Origin: Streptomyces sp. 8L
GTDB lineage: Bacteria; Actinomycetota; Actinomycetes; Streptomycetales; Streptomycetaceae
Direction of reading: 5' to 3'
DNA length: 62,828 nt
Assembly: GCF_020176795.1 (NCBI RefSeq)
Contig: NZ_JAIUKE010000003.1
Location: forward strand, 16,615-79,442
Of the stretch, positions 44,294 through 51,529 are shown in pieces (position 1 is the stretch's first letter; every line of letters begins with the position of its first letter). The translations under genes were made by a program, and so were the position numbers. Below the pieces are notes generated by a model. It made no database searches. It was not told the origin of the DNA and saw only the letters and a program-made list of their open reading frames with translations.

Positions 44294-45936
44294 GGACCGG
44301 CGGACGCAGCACCGACTACGTGGTGGTGGGCGCCGGCTCCGCCGGGGCGGTGATCGCGGGCCGGCTCAGCGCCGACTCCTCCCGTACCGTCCTGCTGCTG
44401 GAGGCCGGTGACCGGGACGTACGGCCGGAACTGCACCGCACCGACGCCGCTTCCGTGATCGGCCTGCTGACCTCCGACTGGAGTCCGCAGATCGACTGGG
44501 GGTACGCCACCGAGGCCGAACCCGGACTCGACGGCCGCACCGTGCCGGTCGCCCGCGGCAAAGTGCTCGGCGGCAGCAGCTCGGTCAATGCCCTGATGTG
44601 GGTACGCGGCCACCGGGACGACTACGACCGCTGGAGCAGGGAGGGCAACCCCGGCTGGTCCTTCGAGGACGTCCTGCCCTACTTCCGGCGCGCCGAGAAC
44701 TACGCCCAGGCCCCGGCCGGTTCGGCACTGCGCGGTACCGCGGGACCGGTGCGCGTCCGTGATCTCGACCATCCGAGTCCGGTGGCACGCAGTTTCGTCG
44801 CCGCCACCCGCGAACTCGGCTTCGGCGCGGGCGCCGGCCCGGACGGCTTCGACTACAACGGGACCCATCAGGAGGGCGGCGGCTTCTTCTACCAGACGAC
44901 CCGCACACCGGACAACGAGCGCAGCAGCACCGCCTCGGCCTACCTGGCGCCGGCGCTCGACCGCCCCAACCTCCACATCGAGTTACGGGCGCAGGCCACC
45001 CGGCTGCTGTTCACCGGGCAGCGGGTGAGCGGTGTCGAGTACGTTCAGGACGGCGTTGTGCACACCGTCGGTGTGGACCACGAGGTGATCGTCAGCGCGG
45101 GGGCGTTCGAGAGCCCCAAGCTGCTGATGCTCTCCGGTGTCGGCCCGGCCGCCGAACTGCGCGAGCACGGCCTGCCGGTCGTGCGGGACCTGCCGGGCGT
45201 CGGCGAGAACCTCCAGGACCATCCCTTCGTCCCGCTGTGCCACCAGGCGCTCCAGGAGCACCCGGCCGGCGCGCTGCTCTCCGAAGCGGGCATGTTCACC
45301 CGCACCGCGGTGGGAGCGGCGGCGGCCAGGTCCGCCGGCCTGTCCGGTCCAGGGCAACTTCCCTCTCCGGACCTGCAGTTCACGTTCGGACCCATCAAGT
45401 TCCTGCCGCCGGCCGCCCCGGCCGAGCTGTGGGACGGGCCGGGCTTCACCTTCGCGCCGATCCTGCTGCACCCGGCCAGCCGCGGCAAGGTCCTCCTGCG
45501 CAGCGCCGACGCGTCGGACACCGCGGTCGTACGCGCCAACTACCTGCAACGGCAGGCCGACGTCGACGTGCTGACCGAGGGACTGACACTCGCCCGCGAG
45601 CTGGCCGCCACCACGGCCTTCGACGGGACACGCGGCGCGGAACTCGCCCCGGGCAAGGCGGTCACCGGCCGCAAGGAGCTGCGTGACTTCATCCGCGCCA
45701 ACACCTCCACCCTCTGGCATCCGGTGGGCACCTGCCGGATGGGCGACGATCCGATGGCCGTCGTCGACGCGGAGCTGCGGGTGCGCGGACTCGAAGGACT
45801 GCGGATCGCCGACGCGTCGGTCATGCCGCACATCGTGTCGGGAAACACCAACGCGGCCTGCGTGATGATCGGCGAGAAGGCGGCCGACCTGATCGCGCAC
45901 ACCCCATCGCAACGGACAACAGGACGGACATCATGA
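44290..45936 (+). CDS. GMC family flavin oxidoreductase, with TTA codon
   Basis: A 548-residue FAD-dependent glucose-methanol-choline oxidoreductase. FAD binding is seen in DYVVVGAGSAGAVIAGRLS (residues 9-27) and LLLEAGDRD; the GMC signature is ARGKVLGGSSSVNALMWVRG near residue 95, the second signature SAGAFESPKLLMLSGVGP near 270, and the catalytic histidine region HPVGTCRMG near 477 followed by GLRIADASVMPHIVSGNTNA. Family enzymes oxidise alcohols and sugars. It begins with GTG overlapping the previous stop, and ends overlapping the next gene by four bases. Codon 232 is TTA (44983-44985), suggesting bldA-dependent expression. Confidence 0.93.
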   Translation: MRTGGRSTDYVVVGAGSAGAVIAGRLSADSSRTVLLLEAGDRDVRPELHRTDAASVIGLLTSDWSPQIDWGYATEAEPGLDGRTVPVARGKVLGGSSSVNALMWVRGHRDDYDRWSREGNPGWSFEDVLPYFRRAENYAQAPAGSALRGTAGPVRVRDLDHPSPVARSFVAATRELGFGAGAGPDGFDYNGTHQEGGGFFYQTTRTPDNERSSTASAYLAPALDRPNLHIELRAQATRLLFTGQRVSGVEYVQDGVVHTVGVDHEVIVSAGAFESPKLLMLSGVGPAAELREHGLPVVRDLPGVGENLQDHPFVPLCHQALQEHPAGALLSEAGMFTRTAVGAAAARSAGLSGPGQLPSPDLQFTFGPIKFLPPAAPAELWDGPGFTFAPILLHPASRGKVLLRSADASDTAVVRANYLQRQADVDVLTEGLTLARELAATTAFDGTRGAELAPGKAVTGRKELRDFIRANTSTLWHPVGTCRMGDDPMAVVDAELRVRGLEGLRIADASVMPHIVSGNTNAACVMIGEKAADLIAHTPSQRTTGRTS

Positions 45937-46760
45937 CCGCTGACCGAACGACCGCAGCCGCCCAAACGACCGGCGCCGCGCTCTACCGCCGCTTCCTCAC
46001 GGCCTTCAACAGCGCCGACTTCGCCGAGGTCGCCGAGGTGATCAGCCCGGACTTCGTGGACCACCACCCGGGCTTCGACATCAACGGCGTCGACTCCTAC
46101 CTCGACGCCCTGAACAACGCCCACGCCACCCTGGAGATCCGCGGCGAGCTGGAGGAGGTCCTGGAGGCCGGCGACCGGGTCGTGACCCGGGTCCACCTGA
46201 CGGGCACCCACGTCGGCACGGTACTGGGCGTCCCGGCCACCGGCCGCGACGTGATGTGGGAGACCACCGAGATATGGCGGGTGCAGGACGGTCGTCTCGC
46301 CGAACGCTGGGCGGTCGACGACCTGCTGGGTCTGCGCGAGCAGATCTCCGTCCAGGAGGACAACGTCGCCCTCGTGCAGCGGGTCAGCGACGTGGTCAAC
46401 GAGCGCCGCTACGACGCGATGGACGAGTTGTTCTCCGACGATTTCGTGGACCACAACCCGGCCTGGAGTGTGGACAGCCTGGAGGAACTGAAGGGAATCA
46501 TCAAGGCCGTCCACGGCACCCTCGACTTCACCGCCCACCTCGACGGCCTCTACGCGGCGGGCGACGACAAGGTCGTCATGCAGATCACCTTTACCGGCCG
46601 GCACGTGGGTCTGATGTTCGGTGTGGAAGCGACCGGCAGGCCTGTGACATGGACCAGCATCGAGGTCTACCGGATAGCGGGCCACAAGGTCGTGGAGCGG
46701 TGGGTGCAGGCGGACACGACCGGCCTGATGGCGCAGCTCGGCGTCGCACTGCCCCAGTGA
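45933..46760 (+). CDS. Tandem SnoaL/ester-cyclase-like protein, two domains
   Basis: A 275-residue protein with two NTF2/SnoaL-like domains in a row. The first (about residues 15-135) has DFVDHHPGFDINGVDSY and LTGTHVGTVLGVPATGRDVM; the second (about 145-270) repeats this as DDFVDHNPAWSVDSLEEL and FTGRHVGLMFGVEATGRPVT. Each half keeps the DH-P motif and the G-V-ATG strand of the SnoaL-like polyketide cyclase/ester cyclase group, where Asp and His act in ring closure. The internal duplication suggests it works as a pseudo-dimer. It overlaps the GMC gene by four bases. Confidence 0.85.
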   Translation: MTADRTTAAAQTTGAALYRRFLTAFNSADFAEVAEVISPDFVDHHPGFDINGVDSYLDALNNAHATLEIRGELEEVLEAGDRVVTRVHLTGTHVGTVLGVPATGRDVMWETTEIWRVQDGRLAERWAVDDLLGLREQISVQEDNVALVQRVSDVVNERRYDAMDELFSDDFVDHNPAWSVDSLEELKGIIKAVHGTLDFTAHLDGLYAAGDDKVVMQITFTGRHVGLMFGVEATGRPVTWTSIEVYRIAGHKVVERWVQADTTGLMAQLGVALPQ

Positions 46761-46788
46761 TCGGAACCCAACCAGGAAGTGGGACATC

Positions 46789-47160
46789 ATGAACACCGCA
46801 GAAGTGATCGACCGCTACTACGCGTTGGCGAACGCGGGGGAGTGGGACGCCTGGTCCGACCTGTTCGCCGTGGACCAGACCATGGACGAGCAGCTCGCCG
46901 GCCATGTCGAGGGCCGCGAGACGCTCAGGGAGATGATGCGGGGCTTCCCGCGGACCTGGGCGTTCTTCGCCAACATGCCCGTGCACATCGTGATCGACGG
47001 CGACCGTGCCGCCGTCCTGTCGCACATCTCGGGGCGTACGGCCGGCGGGGAGTCCGTGGAGGCCGACGTCTGCAACTACTTCGAGATCACCGACGGCCTG
47101 ATCAGCTACATGCAGAACGTGCACGACAGCGTCCCGTTCGCTCCCATCCTCGGCAAGTGA
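46789..47160 (+). CDS. NTF2/SnoaL-like protein, single domain
   Basis: A 123-residue single NTF2-fold domain, MNTAEVIDRYYALANAGEWD at the N terminus, VEGRETLREMMRGF in the second helix and NYFEITDGLISYMQNVHDSV at the end. The pocket residues differ from those of the tandem protein just upstream. It starts 28 bases after that gene, with AGGAAGTGGG before the ATG. Function unknown. Confidence 0.82.
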   Translation: MNTAEVIDRYYALANAGEWDAWSDLFAVDQTMDEQLAGHVEGRETLREMMRGFPRTWAFFANMPVHIVIDGDRAAVLSHISGRTAGGESVEADVCNYFEITDGLISYMQNVHDSVPFAPILGK

Positions 47161-47170
47161 GGCGGCGCAG

Positions 47171-47620
47171 ATGACCAAGAGCAAGGCAATCGAGGCACGC
47201 TGGTCGCACGTCGGCCTCAACTGCACCGACCAGGACGCGACCGAGGAGTTCTACACCCGCTGGTTCGGCTTCCGCCGGGCCCGTACGGTCGAGGCGGACG
47301 GTGTACGGGTGATCTTCCTGCGCAGCGGAAACGTCTATCTGGAGCTGTTCCAGACCGATGCCTCCCCGCTGTTCACGGCGGAGAACGACGGTCCCGACCA
47401 TCCCGGCACCGCCCGCCACCTCGCCTTCCAGGTGGACGACGTCGACGCCTTCCTGGCGGCGGCCGACGGGGCCCTGCCGGTGTCGCTCGGTCCGCTGACC
47501 TTCGACGCCTTCATCCCCGGCTGGAAGACCGTCTGGGTGACCGACCCCGACGGCCTGGTCATAGAGGTCAGCCAGGGCTACACCGACCAGTCGGAGGAGG
47601 AGCTGGCCCGCTACGCGTAG
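47171..47620 (+). CDS. VOC/glyoxalase-fold protein
   Basis: A 149-residue VOC protein. The metal-ligand histidine is in ARWSHVGLNCTD near residue 13; GTARHLAFQVDDVDAFL holds the second (His near 80), ELFQT the glutamate near 60, and DPDGLVIEVSQGY the last ligand, so a complete metal site seems present, as in glyoxalase I, epimerases and dioxygenases of this fold. It is the last gene of the five-gene operon, ten bases after the previous stop, and a long perfect hairpin follows. Confidence 0.87.
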   Translation: MTKSKAIEARWSHVGLNCTDQDATEEFYTRWFGFRRARTVEADGVRVIFLRSGNVYLELFQTDASPLFTAENDGPDHPGTARHLAFQVDDVDAFLAAADGALPVSLGPLTFDAFIPGWKTVWVTDPDGLVIEVSQGYTDQSEEELARYA

Positions 47621-47747
47621 CCGGCCCGCCGCGTGAGCGAGGGCGCGGGAGCGCCTCGGGCCACCACGGAGGTCTGCCGGATCGTCGCGATCGACGAGCG
47701 AACGGGCCGGAAGCGACATGAGGGGCGAAAGCCCGTCGGGGGATGAA

Positions 47748-47788
47748 GGAAGGCTCTGCCACCGCTTGGAGCTGTGGCAGAGCCTTCC
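47748..47788 (+). terminator. Perfect 15-pair hairpin after the island's last operon
   Basis: GGAAGGCTCTGCCAC (47748-47762) pairs exactly with GTGGCAGAGCCTTCC (47774-47788) around an 11-base loop, 127 bases after the VOC stop. It has no T tract. It is most simply the end of the NTF2-GMC operon, but a stem this perfect could also be a relic of a mobile element end. Confidence 0.7.
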
Positions 47789-47897
47789 GGTACGTCGCGA
47801 TACCTGAACGCAGGCGATCACAGCATGTTGCCGACCGGTCCTGGGAGAAGGCCGCCGAGACCGTGGAGCGTCCGTAGCCGTCGCGGCCGCCAGGGAA

Positions 47898-48018
47898 GGC
47901 GAGCTGGTTCCTCGCCCTCCGAAGAAGATCGAGTACGAGATCCGCTGCGCCACAGCCGACACGCGGAAGGGATGGCGCGACCTCGTCGCGACGATCCGCA
48001 ACCCCCTGACAGAGACCT
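47898..48018 (+). pseudogene. Short remnant of a conserved Streptomyces hypothetical protein
   Basis: One frame reads GELVPRPPKKIEYEIRCATA followed by DTRKGWRDLVATIRNPLTET. This resembles the N-terminal half of a small basic protein often annotated as hypothetical in Streptomyces. No start codon lies in frame just before it, and the frame then runs on into unrelated residues, so it is a broken piece. The similarity is from memory, not from a search. Confidence 0.35.
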
Positions 48019-48175
48019 GCGTCTCTGGCCACCCGGTCGAAGCCTCAGAACACCACCCGGAGGCCGGGCGCCGCCACGTCGGGGACGAGGCGGCGCGGGG
48101 CCTCCAGTCCGGCGGGGGCGATGCGAGGCGCGCCGGAGAATGGTGTGGAGCGGGGCATCCGGGTCATCCCCGGGT

Positions 48176-49615
48176 TCAGAGGATCGAGCCCGGCGTGTAG
48201 CCGGCGGCGTCCGGGTGCCGCTTCACGATCTCCTCGATCCGTGCGACGACCGTGGCGATCTGGTCCTCGGCCGCGCCGGTGAAGGACAGCTTGTCCGCCA
48301 TCAGTGCGTCCAGCCGAGCCCTGTCCAGCGGCATGCGGTCGTCGGCCGCGAGCCGGTCCAGCAGCTCGTTGCGCTCGGCGCCCTGCTCGCGCATCGCCAG
48401 CGCCGACGCCACCGCGTGCTCCTTGATGACCTCATGCGCGGCCTCCCGGCCGACCCCGGCGCGCACGGCGGCCATCAGGACCTTCGTCGTCGCGAGGAAG
48501 GGCAGGTAGCGGTCGAGTTCACGCGCCACCACGGCGGGGAACGCACCGAACTCGTCCAGCACGGTGAGGAACGTCTCCAGCAGTCCGTCGAAGGCGAAGA
48601 ACGCGTCCGGCAGTGCCACCCGGCGCACGACCGAGCAGGACACGTCGCCCTCGTTCCACTGGTCGCCGGCCAGCTCGCCCGTCATCGACGCGTAACCGCG
48701 CAGGATGACCATCAGCCCGTTCACGCGCTCGCAGGAGCGGGTGTTCATCTTGTGCGGCATCGCGGACGAGCCGACCTGTCCCGGCTTGAAGCCCTCGGTG
48801 ACCAGCTCGTGCCCGGCCATCAGGCGGATCGTCTTCGCCAGCGAGGAGGGCGCGGCGGCCAGCTGGACGAGCGTCGACACCACGTCGTAGTCGAGGGAGC
48901 GCGGGTAGACCTGCCCGACGGAGGTGAACTCCCGGCCGAAGCCGAGGTGTCCCGCGATCCTGCGCTCCAGGTCCGCCAGCTTCGCCGCGTCGCCGCCCAG
49001 CAGGTCGAGCATGTCCTGGGACGTACCGACGGGACCCTTCACGCCGCGCAGCGGGTAGCGCTCCAGCAGGTTCTCCAGCCGCCCGTGGGCCACCAGCAGC
49101 TCGTCGGCGGCCGTCGCGAACCGCTTGCCGAGCGTGATGGCCTGCGCCGCCACATTGTGCGACCGGCCCGCCATCACCAGCGCGGCGTGCTCGGCAGCCA
49201 GCTTGCCGAGGCGCGCGAGCACCGCGACGGTACGGTCCCGCATCAGTTCCAGCGAGACCCGGATCTGCAGCTGCTCGACGTTCTCCGTCAGGTCGCGGGA
49301 GGTCATGCCCTTGTGGATCTGCTCGTGCCCCGCGAGCGCGTTGAACTCCTCGATCCGCGCCTTCACGTCATGCCGCGTGACCTTCTCGCGTTCGGCGATC
49401 GACGCCAGGTCCACCTCGTCGAGCACCCGCTCGTAGTCGGCCACCGCCGACGCCGGCACCTCGATGCCGAGGTCCTGCTGCGCCCGGAGCACGGCGAGCC
49501 ACAGCTGCCTCTCCAGCTTCACCTTGTGCTCGGGGGACCAGACGACGGCGAGCTGCGTGGAGGCGTAGCGGCCGGCAAGGACATTGGGGATGCGTGGCTT
49601 CGCGGAGACTGTCAC
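48176..49615 (-). CDS. purB: Adenylosuccinate lyase PurB
   Basis: A 479-residue fumarase/aspartase superfamily enzyme that removes fumarate from SAICAR and adenylosuccinate in purine synthesis. The superfamily signature GSSAMPHKMNTR is near residue 290, with the flexible catalytic loop around it; earlier blocks are HKGMTSRDLTENVEQLQIRV near 100 and AGRSHNVAAQAITLGKR near 155. The start is GTG 49615 with no ribosome site; TAAAAT lies seven bases upstream, so the message is probably leaderless. It marks the return to core chromosome. Confidence 0.95.
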   Translation of the reverse strand: MTVSAKPRIPNVLAGRYASTQLAVVWSPEHKVKLERQLWLAVLRAQQDLGIEVPASAVADYERVLDEVDLASIAEREKVTRHDVKARIEEFNALAGHEQIHKGMTSRDLTENVEQLQIRVSLELMRDRTVAVLARLGKLAAEHAALVMAGRSHNVAAQAITLGKRFATAADELLVAHGRLENLLERYPLRGVKGPVGTSQDMLDLLGGDAAKLADLERRIAGHLGFGREFTSVGQVYPRSLDYDVVSTLVQLAAAPSSLAKTIRLMAGHELVTEGFKPGQVGSSAMPHKMNTRSCERVNGLMVILRGYASMTGELAGDQWNEGDVSCSVVRRVALPDAFFAFDGLLETFLTVLDEFGAFPAVVARELDRYLPFLATTKVLMAAVRAGVGREAAHEVIKEHAVASALAMREQGAERNELLDRLAADDRMPLDRARLDALMADKLSFTGAAEDQIATVVARIEEIVKRHPDAAGYTPGSIL

Positions 49616-49622
49616 ATTGACG

Positions 49623-49628
49623 ATTTTA
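49623..49628 (-). promoter_or_regulatory. -10 box of a leaderless purB promoter
   Basis: On the minus strand TAAAAT lies seven bases upstream of the purB GTG, which places transcription start at or next to the first codon. GTGACAGT occurs just before the box and again at the first codons of purB (21 bases apart), a possible direct-repeat operator. No good -35 is seen. Confidence 0.6.
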
Positions 49629-49705
49629 CTGTCACGTGCGTTCGGCCCCCGCCCGCCCTCGCGCCGGGTCCCGGGCCTCCGCGCCCGCCCGCGTCGAGGG
49701 GGACG

Positions 49706-50479
49706 TCAGGACGGTTCGTAGGGCAGCAGCTCGGGGCGCTTGGGCGGCAGGCCGTCGCCCGAGGAGCGGCCGGTGGCGCGCCGGACGATCCACGGCCACA
49801 GGTGCTCCTTCGCGAACCGCAGGTCACTGCCGCGCCGGAGCAGCCAGCGGGGCGGTACGTGCGGAGGCAGGGCGGCCCGCCAGTCGTGCTCGGCCGCGTT
49901 GCCGAGCGCCTCCCACACGGCCTCGGCGATCCGCCGATGGCCCTCGGCGGTGGGATGGAGCCGGTCCACACCCCAGAGCCGCTGGTCGGCGAGGACCGGG
50001 GTGCCGTACAGGTCCACGACCAGCGCGCCGTGCCGCGCGGCCAGGACGTCGATGTGCGCGAACAGCTCCTCCATCCGGGGCCGTACGCGCGTCATCACCG
50101 GACCGTTGCGGCCGGGGCTGCGCATCAGCACCAGCCGCTTGCAGGCCGGGCTGAGACGTTCGACCGCCTCGTCCAGCAGACCCCGTACGCGCCCCATGTC
50201 GACCTTGGGACGCAGGACGTCGTTGAGCCCGCCGACCAGCGTGATCAGGTCGGGCGTCATCGCCGCGGCCAGGTCCACCTGCTCGTCGACGATCTGGCCG
50301 ATCAGCTTGCCGCGCACCGCGAGGTTCGCGTACCGGAACCCGGAGGTCCGGGCGGCGAGGCGCGCTGCCAGCAGATCGGCCCAGCCGCGGTAGGAGCCAT
50401 CGGGCAGCAGGTCGGACATGCCCTCCGTGAAGGAGTCGCCGACCGCCACAAAGCTCGTGTATTCGTCCATCGTCTCCAT
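49706..50479 (-). CDS. SGNH/GDSL hydrolase
   Basis: A 257-residue SGNH-fold esterase/lipase-like protein without a signal peptide. The four blocks are visible: GDSFTEGMSD (catalytic Ser, residue 16), the AVRGK turn (block II Gly, near 54), VGGLNDVL (block III Asn near 84) and VDRLHPTAEGH (catalytic Asp and His near 173-176). The C-terminal 60 residues after the core are basic and rich in Trp and Arg. The natural ester is unknown. It is a single cytosolic gene between the CNNM pair and purB on the same strand. Confidence 0.92.
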   Translation of the reverse strand: METMDEYTSFVAVGDSFTEGMSDLLPDGSYRGWADLLAARLAARTSGFRYANLAVRGKLIGQIVDEQVDLAAAMTPDLITLVGGLNDVLRPKVDMGRVRGLLDEAVERLSPACKRLVLMRSPGRNGPVMTRVRPRMEELFAHIDVLAARHGALVVDLYGTPVLADQRLWGVDRLHPTAEGHRRIAEAVWEALGNAAEHDWRAALPPHVPPRWLLRRGSDLRFAKEHLWPWIVRRATGRSSGDGLPPKRPELLPYEPS

Positions 50480-50515
50480 GACGCGGATGATCCTACCGCG
50501 CGGTAGGAACCGGCC

Positions 50516-51529
50516 TCAGGCGTGCCGCCCGACCAGTTCCCGCAACACGTCCTCCATGGTCACAAGGCCCTCCAGCTTGCCGTCCGCGTCCAGCACCGCC
50601 GCCAGGTGGGTGCGGCTGCGGCGCATCGCCGTGAGCACGTCGTCCATCGGGGTGGAGTCCCGTACGCGCGCGATCGGCCGCATCTCGGAGACCGCGAACG
50701 CCCGGTCCCGGTCCACCGCGTCCAGCGCGTCCTTCACATGCAGGTAGCCGAGAATCCGCCGGTTCGAATCGACCACCGGGAAGCGGGAGAAGCCGGACGC
50801 GGCGGCCAGCCGCTCCAGGTCGGCCGCGCTCACCGCCAGATGCGCGGAGACCACGTCCTCCAGGGGCATCACCACGTCGCGCACCGGCCGCCTGCCGAGC
50901 TCGAGGGCGTCGTGCAGCCGCTCGGACGCGCGGTCGTCCAGCAGTCCCGCATGGCTGGTCTCGGTGACCAGGCGGCCCAGCTCGTCGTCCGAGAACGCGG
51001 CCGCGACCTCGTTCTTGGTGTCCACCCTGAGCAGGCGCAGCAGCCCGTTCGCGACGGCGTTGACCGTGAAGATGACCGGTTTCAGGGCGCGGGCCAGCCC
51101 CACCAGCGGCGGCCCGAGCAGCAGCGCGGCCCGCGCGGGTTCCGTCAGGGCGACGTTCTTGGGCACCATCTCGCCGAGCAGCATGTGCAGATAGGTCGCG
51201 ACCACGAGCGCGATCACGAACGAGATGGTGTGCCCGGCGCCGCTCGGGAGCCCCATCGCGTGGAAGGCGGGCTCCAGGATGTGGGCGATCGCGGGTTCCG
51301 CGACGATGCCGAGCACCAGCGTGCACAGGGTGATGCCGAGCTGTGCGGCGGCGAGCAGCGCCGAGACGTGTTCGAGCCCCCAGATCACGCTGCGGGCCCG
51401 TTTGTCGCCCTCTTCGGCGAGCGGCTCGATCTGGCTGCGGCGCACGGAGACCAGCGAGAACTCGGCTCCGACGAAGAAGGCGTTCACGACGAGGGTCAGC
51501 AGCGCGATGATCAATTGGACGGCGGTCAT
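50516..51529 (-). CDS. CNNM/CBS-domain membrane protein 2 (hemolysin C-like)
   Basis: A 337-residue membrane protein of the CNNM (DUF21) transporter family. The first 190 residues hold three to four helices with the motifs VGAEFSLVSVRRSQIE, AAAQLGITLCTLVLG and LGEMVPKNVAL typical of the Mg2+/Co2+ CNNM core; a CBS pair follows from about 205 to 335 (VRDVVMPLED, FSRFPVVDSN, LEGLVTMEDVLRELVG). Such proteins are proposed to mediate or regulate magnesium efflux. It overlaps the preceding CNNM gene by four bases and probably forms a hetero-complex with its product. Confidence 0.9.
   Translation of the reverse strand: MTAVQLIIALLTLVVNAFFVGAEFSLVSVRRSQIEPLAEEGDKRARSVIWGLEHVSALLAAAQLGITLCTLVLGIVAEPAIAHILEPAFHAMGLPSGAGHTISFVIALVVATYLHMLLGEMVPKNVALTEPARAALLLGPPLVGLARALKPVIFTVNAVANGLLRLLRVDTKNEVAAAFSDDELGRLVTETSHAGLLDDRASERLHDALELGRRPVRDVVMPLEDVVSAHLAVSAADLERLAAASGFSRFPVVDSNRRILGYLHVKDALDAVDRDRAFAVSEMRPIARVRDSTPMDDVLTAMRRSRTHLAAVLDADGKLEGLVTMEDVLRELVGRHA

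Larger units (their letters stand above)
47621..48175. other. Gap between island and purB
   Basis: The 555 bases contain a perfect terminator-like hairpin (47748-47788), a short protein remnant (47898-48018) and otherwise no supported gene. A very long open frame on the plus strand crosses from here through purB but is an artefact of GC content. No attachment site or repeat shared with the left edge is visible. Confidence 0.5.

Noticed and set aside
22095..47620. Known antibiotic or polyketide gene cluster
   Set aside because: No PKS, NRPS, terpene synthase, lantibiotic or similar core gene is present; SnoaL-like proteins alone do not show polyketide cyclisation.
47774..50506. Open frame of about 910 codons on the plus strand
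   Set aside because: It runs antisense through purB and the SGNH hydrolase, has Arg/Gly/His-rich composition and no domain I can recognise.
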